Origin: Neurospora tetraspora
Lineage: Eukaryota; Ascomycota; Sordariomycetes; Sordariales; Sordariaceae
Direction: 5' to 3'
Assembly: GCF_033439725.1 (NCBI RefSeq)
Contig: NW_026944388.1
Location: forward strand, 1,922,001 to 1,986,000
Length of the DNA: 64,000 bases
Notes under the pieces: generated by a model
The model's input: the letters and a program-made list of their open reading frames with translations, nothing else
Database searches by the model: none
Told to the model about the DNA's origin: nothing
Part shown: in pieces, positions 24,044 to 36,038 of the stretch
Layout of the letters: every line of letters begins with the position of its first letter
Position numbering within the stretch: the first letter of the stretch is position 1
Position numbers and translations under genes: made by a program

Positions 24044-24118
24044 CCCCCTTCGCTTCTTTTCCATCTATGCAACGAAGCCTCGTACATCACTTTAGCAAAA
24101 TCCAGTCACATTCCCATC

Positions 24119-25804
24119 ATGGTTTCCTTTTTCGACGCATCCCGCCACTACTCAAAGCATGGCGACTTGGGGTCTGTCGAAGCCATGTTGCAGATCTGGA
24201 GGAACGAGGCCGAGTTGGATCTCGACGCCGACATGGGTATCTCCAATCTGCAGGGCGCAATGACGGATGTCCTTTGCCAGGCCGTTCGCCATGGACATGA
24301 AGCCGCCGTGCGGATGATGCTTGACGCCGGTGTCGACCCGACTCTTCACCAAGCCTGCGATCCAGGCTACTCCCCTCTCCAAGTTGCCGCCGAGTATGGC
24401 CAGCGTGACATTGCTCGCCTCCTCTGGAACGTGGTTGGTCCCCAAGGCCGCTTCCACCACCCTAGCCGAAGACAACCGTCCGACGCCATGCCGAGCTGCC
24501 TCGTCGTCGCTGCTTACAACGGACACGCAGATCTGGTCGCCGACTTCCTCGACCTCTACGACGGCTGGTCCACTCTTGAGAAGCATCAGGCCCTCTATCG
24601 AGCGGCTGCCGTGTGGCACGACGACGTGGTCGTCTTGTTGCTAGTCAAGTTTCACTACCAAGCTGATATCATCCAGTGTGCCCTGGAGAGCGCACTCGCC
24701 ATCAGCAACCGCGACTACATGGATGGGATACCCGTGCAAAGGCGTGATGGAGTACCGCTAGCCGAGGACGGCCAGATCCGCCTTGTCCGTCGACTGCTCG
24801 ATGCCGGCGCAGACCCTAATCGGACCTGCAATGACTGGCGAGGCTTGCCCATTCACGAATCCTTCAGGCGGCTCGAACTTTTAAGGTTATTACTTGAAAG
24901 GGGGGCAGACCCCAACGCAAAGGACGGCTATGGCCAAACCGTCCTTCACAAGGTCGCCGCAAACTTCAACAGAAATATCGTAGGTGGACGAAATCGGGCA
25001 TCCATTAGCAAAGAGGACAGCTTAGAGGTCCTCCAGATTCTTTTCCGTCATGGTGCATCCCCTGAGGCCCCTGACAATGAAGGAGTCACGCCTCTTCACC
25101 TGCTTGCGGGCACCGGTACACCCGACGCATTCCGTTTATACCTCCAACACTGCGCCAATGCCTCCAGCGCCATGCGCCTGCTTAATAAGTTCGAGGAGTC
25201 ACTGTTACACTATGCTGCCGCCGCCGGAAACCGAGACACCGTTGAGTATCTGCTCGGCCAAGGTCTGGATGCCGACCAAGCCAACGCCAACAAGTGGACG
25301 CCCTTGCTCTGCGTCCTGACGCCAGCCAAAGACTACTTCAAAGGCCAGGCCGCTGCCCGGATTGCGGTGGCCCGCCTCTTGCTCGAGCGTGGTGCCAGCG
25401 CCCAGGTGGTGACGGACGAAGGGTGGACTCCGTTGCATGCTCTCGCCACCGTCCGGACCGTTGACGCTACTGCAGAAGAGAGGATAGGGGTAGGAGCATT
25501 CGCAGAGGAGCTGATTGAAAGAGGCACGCCCGTCGATGCCGAAGCGACTGTGCTTCGGTACTGCTCGCCGATCTTTACATCGTTTCTGTACGGTACCTGG
25601 GGTCATCGGATGGCTGAGGTTATTCCCCAGCTGGCCAGCCGTGCCGAGGATCGTCGTCTGCAGGCGTACGATGACTATGAACTGACGCCGTTGCATTGGG
25701 CTACCCGTACTGGCGCGACTGACATTTTTGATGTGCTCATGAGGCACTTCGCGTCGAAAGAACAAACCCAGCCCGAGTCCGATGAAGGTGGCGTACACAG
25801 GTAG
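24119..25804 (+). CDS. Ankyrin-repeat protein
   Basis: Single-exon protein of 561 residues. The start at 24119 (MVSFFDASRHYS) was preferred to an in-frame ATG at 23948, because the latter lies inside the retrotransposon LTR and would add 57 residues of transposon-derived sequence. About ten ankyrin repeats span almost the whole length. Clear ones read LLDAGADPNRTCNDWRGLP, LLERGADPNAKDGYGQTVLH, LFRHGASPEAPDNEGVTPLH, LLERGASAQVV.DEGWTPLH and YELTPLHWATRTGATDI. There is no transmembrane segment or catalytic domain. Ankyrin repeats bind other proteins; the partner is unknown. GC content is normal and there are no stops, so the gene escaped RIP despite abutting a mutated element. Its promoter was split by that insertion. 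Confidence 0.85.
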   Translation: MVSFFDASRHYSKHGDLGSVEAMLQIWRNEAELDLDADMGISNLQGAMTDVLCQAVRHGHEAAVRMMLDAGVDPTLHQACDPGYSPLQVAAEYGQRDIARLLWNVVGPQGRFHHPSRRQPSDAMPSCLVVAAYNGHADLVADFLDLYDGWSTLEKHQALYRAAAVWHDDVVVLLLVKFHYQADIIQCALESALAISNRDYMDGIPVQRRDGVPLAEDGQIRLVRRLLDAGADPNRTCNDWRGLPIHESFRRLELLRLLLERGADPNAKDGYGQTVLHKVAANFNRNIVGGRNRASISKEDSLEVLQILFRHGASPEAPDNEGVTPLHLLAGTGTPDAFRLYLQHCANASSAMRLLNKFEESLLHYAAAAGNRDTVEYLLGQGLDADQANANKWTPLLCVLTPAKDYFKGQAAARIAVARLLLERGASAQVVTDEGWTPLHALATVRTVDATAEERIGVGAFAEELIERGTPVDAEATVLRYCSPIFTSFLYGTWGHRMAEVIPQLASRAEDRRLQAYDDYELTPLHWATRTGATDIFDVLMRHFASKEQTQPESDEGGVHR

Positions 25805-26572
25805 GTGTCGTAACCACCGAGGGACATACAGCTCGGCAAGGAGTATCTTGAGAGGTAGGTCTAGGTATGTGTACACAGTGAGACGGTAGGTAGCTAGGCT
25901 AGGTATGTCTGCTTAATAGCTCGTACTGTGAGCTTGCTTTGCCCTTGAGCACGTTGTGTTGGTAATCTCTTAAGGGCGGCCTCCCTTGTTTGTCTCCCCC
26001 TGAAGCTTGAGCCGCTTTCTTGGCAAGTGCCAGCCATGTCGTCACCAACTGACTTCTTCCTTAGACTGCGTACTTTTTAGGTAGGAACTTTGATTCTTTT
26101 TTAAGTACCTTATATCATTCCTCCCATCAGCCTTGCGTCCTTCTCATCACAAGTTCACAAGTGTAAAAACATTAACCGTTCGTTGGAAGTTTCCAGGTGC
26201 AGTTGGCTGCAATCCATTCAAAGGGCAACCGCCCGTGCCTATTCCCCGTCACGGGTCGTTGGACGATGGTTCAACAGAAGCGCTCGCAATTTAAGAGTTG
26301 GTAAAGCGGACGGAGAATGACTACGGTGATGGCGGTTATGTCCAAGTGGATTATCTGAGAGGCAGGTTGCCGTTTGTCTACATGTCTTGTGAGCTGCGAA
26401 GATCTGGATGAACTTAGGAGCATAAAGAGGCGCTGAGCCCACTTGCAAAGCATGAGTTTTCGCTCACTCGACATCATCACTCCATCGGGCATTTTGCGGC
26501 ATCTTTCAGATCATTGATTCTTATCATCCTAAACCACACTAGCATTTGCGTCGAATTCCCGAGACAGTCATT
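25805..26572. other. Intergenic, no gene supported
   Basis: 3' flank of the ankyrin gene and upstream region of the next gene. The short frames here do not look like protein. Confidence 0.4.
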
Positions 26573-27480
26573 ATGGCGCTCCCACCTCCAGAGCTAGATG
26601 TCAGGACCCCTATTGATACTATCCAGCCTCAGTCTGAGGACTTGATATCAGATACTGAAGGACTTTTTGATTTTATCATCAAATCCCTTAAGACTCTGGC
26701 AGATCTATCGGATTCCAACACCGCCGGATGGAATGCTTTGGCCGGAAAGATGGCTGAGTGCAAGGTCAAGTGGGACGCTTGGTACGCCGGGTTCGTGGAT
26801 CGTGAACAATTTCTCCAGAAAGAAGAACAATGGAATGGCAATGGGCGATACAGTTACCTGTATCTCACTCGGACAGCCACTAAGCTTTGCGATGCTCTTT
26901 CAGAACGTAAGAATGCCCTCAAAAGACATTATGAATAAGGACGCGGCTAACAAATTTTGGCCTACTTTCCTTTAGTGAATGATTGGGTTGATGCACTCGC
27001 CAACGCCTTTGCGCTCCTGAAGCCAGGTGTGAAGGTGACCATATCGGTACGTACCAACCTTTCGTTCTCTGAGTTTATAGTACGGAGCCATGTCGAAGCC
27101 GCGGCTAATGCGAACGGGCTTCTTGCTAGGGCCGTGTCCGGACCTACACCACTACATTGGAAGACGCCCCAGTGGAAACCGCCAAGATGATTTTCACAGT
27201 TGCGTGCCGACTTCTGGATTGTCAACGCTCCAACAACTTCATCCAAAAAGGTCAGGCGATGACAGACAAGCAACTAAAAGAGCTCGAAAAACGCACAGAG
27301 AACGCCGTAGTCGAGGAGATGAAGGGCGACTCATATCTTCAATTTCTCAAGAAGAGTCCAGCCCACGACGATGCCAAGGCGTGGGAAAAGTATCTACAGA
27401 CACTCCGCCCGCAACCCATCAGTCAAGTTATTGAGGCCATGAAGAAAGAGCAAGCCTCTCAACGCGGCAAAAGCACTTAG
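26573..27480 (+). CDS. Hypothetical three-exon protein, 251 residues
   Basis: I do not recognise this protein. Exons are 26573-26906, 26976-27046 and 27130-27480, with introns of 69 and 83 bp. Donors are GTAAGA and GTACGT; acceptors are CTTTAG and GCTAG, with branch GGCTAAT before the second. Phases 1 and 0 keep the frame, and the unspliced frame stops soon after exon 1. An alternative ATG at 26546 would add nine residues. The product is hydrophilic and mostly helical in composition, rich in Lys and Glu toward the end (KQLKELEKRTENAVVEEMK), with no signal peptide or membrane segment. It is probably cytosolic or nuclear. Splicing consistency is the main evidence that it is real. Confidence 0.65.
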
Positions 27481-28824
27481 TCTGATACCGCAGGATCTCA
27501 GGGAACGAGTACCAATCGGGCACGGGACCCCGGCTCGACTTCGGCCCTCTTTGGTGGACAGGTGGCACCGCGGTCCTAGGTCTACGAAGAGTTGCCATCA
27601 GGAACAGAACGTCATGTTCATCCTTCTTCTTTCTCAAGGTTTTCATCCATTGGCCACCCACCTTCGTCAATCTTTCTTTTCCGTTCAATTTCCTTTTCCC
27701 CAGGCATATCACATCGTATGTGTCAAACAGTCATTACCCCGAGTTGAAGTTATCATGCACGGATAGGACCGGCGGAGGAATATAAAGTCACAAACAGTAT
27801 ACACTCCTTTCCATTTTCTCTCTTGTTGTAGGCCTACACTGATAGTTTAGCATCTATGTCATCCAGTCGTTACCTCTGTCTTTGTCTGGTGGAAGAAGAT
27901 GTCAGAGAAATAGAAAAAGGCAGCTTGCGGTGCAAGTTGCGAGAAAATTGGTCGAGTTCATGTTCTTACCTCTCCCCTGCCTCGCACCTTCCAGTTCCAC
28001 GTGCTGTTGCCAACTTGCCCTCGGCTCCGTCACGCGCACGGCACAACAAAAGCATGGAATCTAGGGCAGGCACCATCATCCCATCTCCCGCTCCCACGGG
28101 TACCTTCCTTCCATCTACATGTACCTCTAGCTACCTCTCACTAGCGGTATATAGCCAAGGTCAACGCTGTAAGTTTCCCAACAAGGCGATACACCCCTTA
28201 GCAAACTTCGGGGACTCATAGCCGAGTGGTTTGTCAACGCACGTTGCTTCCCTGCAGGACGTGCGTTCGATTCCCCCCCCTTGAGACCGTTCCCAGTGCC
28301 GTTTATCGAAGTATGCAACCAGACCTTTTTCGACTTGTCGATGTTTGGAATATCTTGTCACGTTCGCGCGTTGCCCGTGGAGTCGAAGGCGGTTGTATGT
28401 ATCGCCTGCTATTTCACTTTTTTTTTGCTTGTTTCTTTTCCTTTTGACTGGGGGTAGGTAATATGACAATAAACAGAACTGACCACAAACACTGGTATTC
28501 TGAGTAAGAAATGACGAGTAGACTGTGTTGGGCGTGGTATAATCATGGTAGATCAGGCCTTCACGCCGACGAAAACACAAAAGGTCGGTGTCCAAAACAC
28601 CCGGATTACCTAACCAAAGGTGGCAGACCAAAAATATTCCAGGGCTGTGTTGTATCTTAGTGATGCGCAGGGTCAACACCGGCTTAGACTAGCTTTTGAG
28701 CGCGCCTATGAAAGTTAATGTATTCTTCTACAGGGCGGCAATCCCATTGTGCTTACTTTGCAGTCTTCCGGAAGAGGAAACCACAAGCATCACGCTCCTA
28801 CCACTCACTACCGTGAATTGAACA
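27481..28824. other. Intergenic; holds a tRNA-like sequence
   Basis: No protein gene is supported. A tRNA-like segment lies at 28212-28288 and is listed separately. Confidence 0.4.
28212..28288 (+). pseudogene. tRNA-like sequence with Pol III A and B boxes
   Basis: A near-perfect A box (TAGCCGAGTGG, 28219-28229) and B box (GCGTTCGATTC, 28263-28273) are correctly spaced. The outer ends GGACTCA and TGAGACC pair at six of seven positions. The T stem does not pair and no good anticodon arm with a 7-base loop can be drawn, so it is probably a decayed tRNA or the head of a tRNA-derived element. Confidence 0.35.
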
Positions 28825-30181
28825 CTACTGCTTGGTGGCCGTCTCATCCTTCACCTTCTTCGCCTCCGCCTCGTCGACTACCTCAGTGTTACCCTCCTCC
28901 TTCTCGGCAGCCTTGGGCGTAGTAGGTTGCGTGAGAATCTTAACAGCATCCTTGCTATACACATAGCTAGCACCGCTCCAGATCGTCGTGACGGCAACGC
29001 CATACCTTTTATGACAAAGTATGTCAGTAATCTTCTCCCACCCACCAGAACATCACCCATCGCCCATCACCCATCACCATCATCAGGAGAGAAAGAGAGA
29101 AAACTTACTGCATCACCATCAAACTCCACGCCAAATCCAACGCCGGCACAACCGGCGCCACAGTCGTCAACCCCATCAACCCCAACTGCAACGCGGTATT
29201 ATACTTGCTAATCGCCGTCGGCCTGACCTCCGCACTGGGCAGCGAAAAGTCCCAATACCGCGCCATCGTCTTAGGCGGCGGCAGCGAGATCCAGCGGAAG
29301 TACAAAGCAGAAATAGCCAGCGCCACGTCCCTCCCCAGGATAATGACGGCCAGCCAGACGGGCAGCAACCCCTTGGTCGCCAGCGTCACGGTAAGCACCG
29401 TCATGAGCGTCTTGTCGGCCATGGGGTCGATGATGGTTCCTACCACGGTGCCCTGGTTCCATCGCCGCGCGATCCAGCCGTCCAAAAGGTCGGTCACGCC
29501 CGCGTAGGCGAAGAGACCGAGGGTCCAGGCGTGATGGTCGTGCAGGATGCAGTAGCCGATGAAGGGGGCGGCGACGAGGCGCGAGAAGGTCAGCCAGTTG
29601 GGGATGGTGTGGATGTTTTCGCGCTTGGTGATGGCGCCGGTCTGCGGGAGGGCGGCTTTGAGAGCTGCTGTGGTCTTGGCGAGGCGAGAAGGGGGTTTTG
29701 TTCTTTGAAAGGAAGTAAGTGGGTTAGTGAAGCGTCGGTGTTGGTTTCTTTGTATCTGAGTTAAAGAAGATGGATGTTGGCGCGGGCGCAAAGTGTGATG
29801 GATTGAAGGCTGATGTAAGTGAAGGGTATGATGAAATGAGCCAAGATAGAATCAAACATCTTGGCCACTCATTCATTCATTTCTTCATGCCATGACATAC
29901 CCATTCTTGTTGTCTTCCTGACTCCTCCACGACTTGGACACTGAAAAATGCCTAGCATGCACAGGCGCAACAGACAGTCTGTTGTTCATGCGTCCTCGGG
30001 TTGAACATGATTGCCATAGTGAATGTGACTGCAAGAAAACGATGGGTGTTGTTTTCAAGCCGTTGCAACCAACATGTTGGATGCGATGCTGAACAAATAG
30101 CCTCGACGTCGTCGACTGGGAAAGAGAGCCGGAGGAAGCGGAGCGCAGACCTAGCAAAGACGAGGCGTTAAGTCGCAACAT
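28825..30181 (-). CDS. crd1: Cardiolipin synthase (CMP-forming), mitochondrial
   Basis: Inner-membrane enzyme that joins CDP-diacylglycerol and phosphatidylglycerol to make cardiolipin. The CDP-alcohol phosphotransferase signature is complete: D..DG..AR........G...D...D is read in DLLDGWIARRWNQGTVVGTI followed by IDPMADK. Three exons are proposed. Exon 1 is 29901-30181, a Ser/Arg-rich mitochondrial presequence ending RHFSVSKSWRSQ. Exon 2 is 29109-29702. Exon 3 is 28825-29005, with a hydrophobic then Lys/Glu-rich tail ending ETATKQ. This gives 351 residues. The first acceptor is uncertain: 29702 has the better branch site (CACTAAC) and pyrimidine tract, while 29747 is also in phase and adds 15 residues. 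The frame lacks an ATG without exon 1, which supports that exon. Several membrane helices follow the motif, as in the family. Confidence 0.88.
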
Positions 30182-31367
30182 GTCGAATGAATGAGTGGTG
30201 TGTGCTTGGAACTGAATGGATGTGGTGAAGGTCGTATGGAGATGTCTCTTTTGTCACTGCATTCTCGCCCCGTCGATCATTCGTCGCCCGTACGATTTCG
30301 AGAATTCTTAATAGGACCGGGACTTTGCTAGGCGTCGCAATGCTCCTTTTCCCTGTCGAGGTGGGCAACGAAGTCAAGATGTCGGTACAAAAAAAACAAT
30401 GACAACAAAACTGAGGCGCGCGCGATGTTTCCAAGATACCCAACGACAAGACGGTCTTTTTACTTACGCCCTGCCTTTATGACGGATAGGTACAGTACAA
30501 GATAACTGGGATGACGATCCGCACCCATCCGTCGGCGAGGACGTTCGTTGGTGGGGTGTGGATGGAGTGCGCCGGGCCTTGTACCTCACAGTAGTTTTGC
30601 CGGCAATCGGGAGCACGGTGCACCCTCGCATTTTAGTGCATCAGCTTTGTTTCGGAATATGGTGGGTCCTCTACCATCGGCCCCGCCCGGCCGATAAAGT
30701 GGGTCTGACGCCGGCATCAGTCCGGAGCCCCGGAACTTGAGCATCCGGTTATGTTGATGGGTCTCACAGGACCCTACTCTGTCCTGATATGTTGCTACAG
30801 GCCGTCATCAATTCAAACGGCTCTCAACCTGAAACATTTTTCATACAATCGATGTGGTTTAATGTTCTATGTCACTACTGTCGGGTGTTTGGCATCTTCC
30901 ACTTCATGCTTCCCTCCCGCCCCGTCAAGTCTTCCATCCCAACTCTTCAACTGGGCATGGGCCTGGGCCTCTGGCCCAAAGAACATACAAGTAGCCCGCA
31001 ATCTAGCCCTTGTAGTAAGGTATATGTATTACTTCCCGTGCCAATAATTCCGTGGCAAGCTGGTAGGATGGTGCAGCGGGCACGGTTATCGGCCCCCCAC
31101 CTTCCTTTCCTTCCCCCGGCTCTCGTGTACGCTTCGCGTTCGAACCCGGTAGTTGTAAGTCCACGTTTTTTTTTTGTTTTTTCTTTTGCACTTTTGTTCT
31201 TCTGATCGCTTTTTTACCAAGTATTATACATATTGACAAGTTCTACTCCAAAAATCAACCCAACCAATCCCAGCCCGGTATATGCTACGCTTTTCTTCAA
31301 ATGCTATCCTTACACCACACACCTTACCACTTTTTCGTTCAGATCTTCGGTCACTTCGGTTGACAGA
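30182..31367. other. Intergenic between crd1 and mto1
   Basis: No protein gene is seen. A second tRNA-like pair of boxes (A-like TGGTGCAGCGG at 31069-31079, B-like CGTTCGAACCC at 31138-31148) precedes a run of ten T at about 31166. The arms do not fold, so no RNA gene is called. Confidence 0.35.
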
Positions 31368-33589
31368 TCAGAGATCAGCAGCCCTCGCCTTGGCGTCCAC
31401 AGTCTCCATATCACCCTCAGCAGCAGTCAACGCCTCACCAACAGCGTCAAGGTCTGCTTCGGGCGCCTCACTGCTCAACTCGGATGCAATTCCCAGCCTG
31501 TTTCTCCTCTTCACGTACGCGAGCAACCGCATGCAGCCAGCAGGGGTGATCCCTTCTATCCTCCTCGCCTGCGCCAGGCTCTCGGGCCTGGTCGCCTTGA
31601 GCACGCCCTTCTCGGCCAGGGAGAGGCTCGGGATCTGGTCATAATCCAGATCAAGCGGCAGCCTCAGATCCTCCTCGCGCTCGAACCTAGCACGCTCCAA
31701 CTCGTGCTTCTCGATCTGGGGCGCATAGAGCCCCTCGATGAAGGTACGCTCGCGCACGCGTTCCGAGAACTCCATCAGCTTGGGCACGACACCCGACTCG
31801 TGTAGCTTCTCGATCGACGCGCCCTTGAAGCATAGAATCTCCAAGGCGCTGCGCCTGCGGCTATCCGCCTTGACGTCAAAGCCGGCATTCTGCCAGGCTT
31901 GCGGGGACAAGATGGTCTCGCTGAGGATGCGGCGCAGCTCGGCCATCTGGCCGTTCTCGGACTGGAAGTGGCTCCAGCGGCGGTCGCCGACGACGCCCCA
32001 GCTGCGGCCGAGGGCGGTGAGACGCGAGTCGGCGTTGTCGGACCGCGTGGTCATGCGGAACTCGCTGCGCGAGGTGAACATGCGGTAGGGCTCCGAGACG
32101 CCCTTGGTGATGAGGTCGTCGATCATGACACCGATGTAACCATCGGCGCGCGAAAGGGTGACGGGTTCGAGACCTGTAGCGGCGCGGCCGGCGTTGATTC
32201 CGGCTACAATCCCCTGGCCTGCTGCTTCTTCGTAGCCGGTGGTGCCGTTGATCTGGCCGGCGAGCCACAGACCCCGGATAGCCTTGGTCTCCAGTGTGCG
32301 CTTCAGGCTGCGGGGGTCGACATAATCGTACTCGACACCATAACCCGGTTGGGTCATGACGACATCCTCAAGACCGGGAATAGTGCGAAGCAGTGCCAGC
32401 TGGGCCTCGGCGGGCACAGTCATACTCAGGCCGTTCGGGTAGATGATGTCGTTGTCGAAACCTTCGGGCTCCAACCACACAAGATGACGCTCCTTGTCAC
32501 TGAAACGGATGATCTTGGACTCGAGCGAGGGGCAATACCGAGGTCCCTTAACCGTCTCGCGGATGTGAATCGTCTTGTCGAGATTTGCGCGCACAATCTC
32601 GTGTGTCGCATGATTGGTGTAGGTGGCCCAGCAGTGAAGCTGGTCCTTGACAGCGACAGCGTCGTTTAGGTAACTGAACGGGTTCGGCGGGTCATCGCCG
32701 TACTGCTTTTCGAGGATGTCGAAGTTGATGCTCTTCTTGTCTAACCGTGGCGGCGTTCCTGTCTTCAACCGCCCCAGCTTGAACCCAGCTTCCCTAAGCG
32801 ACTTGCTGAGGCCAAAAGTCGCCTTCTCACCCATGCGGCCCGCGGGATAAGCTTCCATACCGATATGGATCTCGCCGCCGAGGAATGTGCCTGTGGTGAT
32901 GATGACCTGGCTTGTGGGTAAGACCTCGCCAGACTCCAACCTGACGCCAGTGATTTTTGTTCTCGCTCCGGTAGAAGGATCATCGTTTTCGGAAACGACA
33001 ATGTCGGATACACTGTTGTAGACCAGGGAGAGGTTGGGGTACGATTCGAGCTCTGCGCGCATGTGCTTCTTGTATAGCGCTCGGTCGATCTGGGCGCGAG
33101 GACCCCAAACGGCGGGACCCTTCTTGCGGTTGAGGACTCGAAACTGGACACCGGCCTTGTCGATGATACGGCCAGCGAGGCCATCGAGAGCATCAATCTC
33201 GCGAATCATGATTCCTTTGCCGATACCGCCGAAACTAGGGTTGCAGGAAGCGACACCGAGGTTCTCGACGCTGGGTGTCACTAACGCCGTCCTCGCGCCA
33301 GCGCGGGCAGCTGCAGCGCACGCCTCAGATCCAGCGTGGCCTCCGCCAATAACGACGACATCAAATGGCCTGGACAATATCGGAAGAACAGGTTAGCCAT
33401 TGTATTTCTTTTGGCTTTGGAATGGATGGCGATGGTGTTCTTGTCGTCGACTGGGTGGTCAAGTGCTCACCTCGCATCGGATTCGACCGTTGCAAAGGTC
33501 CTCGTCTTGATGATGCCGGTGCTCCAGAACTGGTAGCGCGGCCGTCGAAGGGGCCGGCCAAGGCTCCTGGAAATCAGGAGTTTTGACAT
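31368..33589 (-). CDS. mto1: MTO1, mitochondrial tRNA uridine-34 modification enzyme (GidA/MnmG family)
   Basis: FAD protein that, with MSS1/MnmE, installs the 5-carboxymethylaminomethyl-type group on wobble uridine of mitochondrial tRNAs. Exons are 33471-33589 and 31368-33369, with a 101-bp intron (GTGAGC...GTCCAG) in phase 2; the product is 706 residues. Exon 1, recovered by splicing, gives an Arg-rich mitochondrial presequence starting [16 protein letters not shown]. It is followed by [17 protein letters not shown], the dinucleotide-binding fold at about residues 40-56. Family hallmarks follow: [39 protein letters not shown] and [21 protein letters not shown]. The length matches fungal MTO1. 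The C-terminal helical region for MSS1 binding is present. Unspliced, the frame has no plausible targeting sequence. It lies in tandem with rim1 on the same strand. Confidence 0.95.
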
Positions 33590-34136
33590 AGCTGAAGTTG
33601 CGCGGATCGCATGGAAGCGATGGAGGCGAAAGGACTACAGACAATAAACATGTGTGCAATCGCATGCGACACTGCCGCGGCGGCACTGACGGGGAAAAAA
33701 AGTGGACCAGGATTAACCTCCGATACCACGCCGCGGGGTTTGTCTAGTAGCGTTCGTCTGTTTGACTGCTGCTGCCCTGAAGCTAACCCCACGTCTTCGA
33801 TCGAAACCAAACAAACGCATCGGCGTCCTTATCACGTGAATACGCGACCATGGTAGGTATCACCGTATCACTGTTTGATATCCGATACACGAAAGGTTTG
33901 AATATTCTAGCAGAGAGGTTGATGATGGTACATGGGTATAAAAGAAAGAGGTCCCGCTTCTCGAAGCTACGCACAGCGTCCTGCTGGAACCTAAATTTCG
34001 TAATTCGTAATCGACAGTCGTTTTTCTACAACGGCCGGACTCCATAGAGCCCATTCGTGAACCCCAACAGCAACTGTATCAACACCAGCAGCGAGCAGCA
34101 ACTGGCAATTGGTCATATGCCAACTTCAGCTCAACT
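33590..34136. other. Intergenic between mto1 and rim1
   Basis: Likely the mto1 promoter together with the 3' end of rim1. No gene is supported. Confidence 0.4.
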
Positions 34137-34726
34137 TTACTGCTGCTCCTGGGTCTCGCCCTCGGTCTCGGTCTCAGTCTCGGTGGTCTCGCGGGGGCCG
34201 GTGTAGGGACGGCGGAGGACCTCGAGGCTGCCTATAGTTGTCGTTGGTTAGCAATGCGCACATGTGAAATGGAACGGCGCATTGGTGTTGATGTAACGTA
34301 CGGTGAACAATGTTGACGGATGTCCTGTTGCGACCCTCCTCATCGCTCCAGTTCCTCAGGGAAAGCTCGCCCTCGACGAAGACGGTGGTTCTGTCGCTAG
34401 CAGTCAGTTTTTATCGTTCAATGGCTAACTAGTAAGGCCAGGGTTACGCACCCCTTGGGGAGGGTCAGCAGGAAGTCGCGCGCCTTGCCCTCGGCGAAGC
34501 TGGTGATGTTGAACCAGCTGGTAAGGGGGCTGGAGCGGGGACCCGAGTTGCTGGCAATAGCATACTTGATCATCTCACGGCCGGTGCTGGTAGCGCGGAC
34601 CTCGGGGGTGTCAGCGAGGTTGCCGATGATCTGGACGCGAGCCAAGCCGCGGGCGGAGGTAGAGCTGAAAGAGCGGACGGCCGGGCGGGCGGCGGCGCCA
34701 AAGACGGGGCGGAGGAAGGCGGACAT
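34137..34726 (-). CDS. rim1: Mitochondrial single-stranded DNA-binding protein (Rim1-like)
   Basis: OB-fold protein needed for mitochondrial DNA replication. Three exons, 34452-34726, 34302-34396 and 34137-34231, with introns of 55 and 70 bp, give 154 residues. Phases 2 and 1 hold, and the first intron has branch ACTGAC and acceptor CTAG. The presequence MSAFLRPVFGAAARPAVRSF is typical for mitochondria. The SSB core is read as VQIIGNLADTPEVR, IKYAIASNS, TSWFNITSFAEGKARDFL, then TTVFVEGELSLRNWSDEEGR and SVNIVHRSLEVL across the junctions. It ends in an acidic Thr/Glu tail (ETETETEGETQEQQ), as in bacterial and mitochondrial SSBs where an acidic tip recruits partners. Unspliced reading truncates the protein at the first intron. 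Confidence 0.93.
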
Positions 34727-36038
34727 GTTGAGGGCTTGACTGGTTGGGCTGGTTGGATGGGTGGTGTTGAAGCTGCTGTTGGAGCCGACTTGGAGGCTCG
34801 AATTTGGATGTTTAGACTTTAGCTTCTCCAGAGGGGTTCCGAGCTAGGCGGGCCCCCAGTTCCACCTCTGATTTCTCCATGCACGGGCCTGCTCCCGGTA
34901 CCTGATCTGTTAGCGGTCGTCTATTTGCACACCATGGCGTCAAATCAACTTGTTGCCCACACTAACACTTAACTTGCACTGCAGACAACACCGTAAAACT
35001 TCAACTTAACCACCTACATACTTCCAGCAAAGTGCGATTTCTATTTTCCCATCAACCTTTTCTTCATCACACCAACCATGGCTATTAAATGATGGGAATT
35101 TCTTCTTCTAACGTGAACTTCGGAAGTTTCATGTCGATTTCCGAAATTGGATCCAACTCGACTGTTTGTTGACATCACTCATCACCAGCTACTACTATCT
35201 TTGCCTCCCTTGGTGGTTGACATATCACAATCTACGGCAAGGACGATGGCAACCAGTTGAAAGACCGGCAACAGGCAACCGGTTACCCACCGGAAGCCAC
35301 CCAGCTTTCCGGGACCGGGCGTTAACAGCCAAATCCCGAGCGTGCTCTCGGTCGGCAGAGCACGTGGTTTGTACCACCACCAACCATGCTGAGGATCTCG
35401 GGTTACACTCAACGGCACTGAAAGCAGTTACACCAAGACGATTCGGCCACTTCTACTATGCCAATCCAATTGACAAATGGCAACTACACTCCATTTTCCA
35501 AGAACTGCGGTGCCATGTTTGCATTCAGGAAAATGAGTCTGCGACAACTTACACGTTCTTTCTTCCCATCTTTGGTTGAGGACCGCACTAAACCCTTTTT
35601 GGGTTTGAATAGAGCCTCAATAAGGATGCTCCATTTGAATACACTACTGTATAGTAGACATCGGATGGCAGACTCATTCATCACTTACACCAAACTTTAT
35701 TGCTTTTGGGTTCGCTCCACCAGCGCGATTGAGACATCCCATCTTTCCCATTCACAAAATCTTCTCTATACGCCGCCATCGCTGAATAGACCAATAAATC
35801 ATGCCATGACCCGACTACATCTTCGCCATCGTCGGCGTCATGCCTCTCTTGAACTTTCTTCTCTCACTGTAGCCTGTTTTCAACGCTGATATCGTCGTCA
35901 TCCTCGCCTTTGTCGTCGCCCCTTTGATGCCACCCCTCATCTGCCGCCCCGTTACGCTACTTCATAAGTTTCTGTATCACTCGTGCATCGACAAATACAC
36001 AAACATCCGTCACGGGTCTATGGGGAGGAGATTTCAAA
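34727..36038. promoter_or_regulatory. Divergent intergenic region, rim1 / STE3-like receptor
   Basis: 1.3 kb between two divergent genes. No coding frame is supported; it should contain both promoters and the receptor's leader. No individual binding site is called. Confidence 0.4.

Noticed and set aside
23948-24118. Upstream in-frame ATG for the ankyrin gene
   Set aside because: It lies inside the 3' LTR and would prepend transposon sequence; the ATG at 24119 starts the natural protein.
31060-31160. Possible second tRNA gene with A and B boxes and a T-run terminator
   Set aside because: Acceptor, T stem and anticodon arm do not pair; at most a degenerate tRNA-derived sequence.
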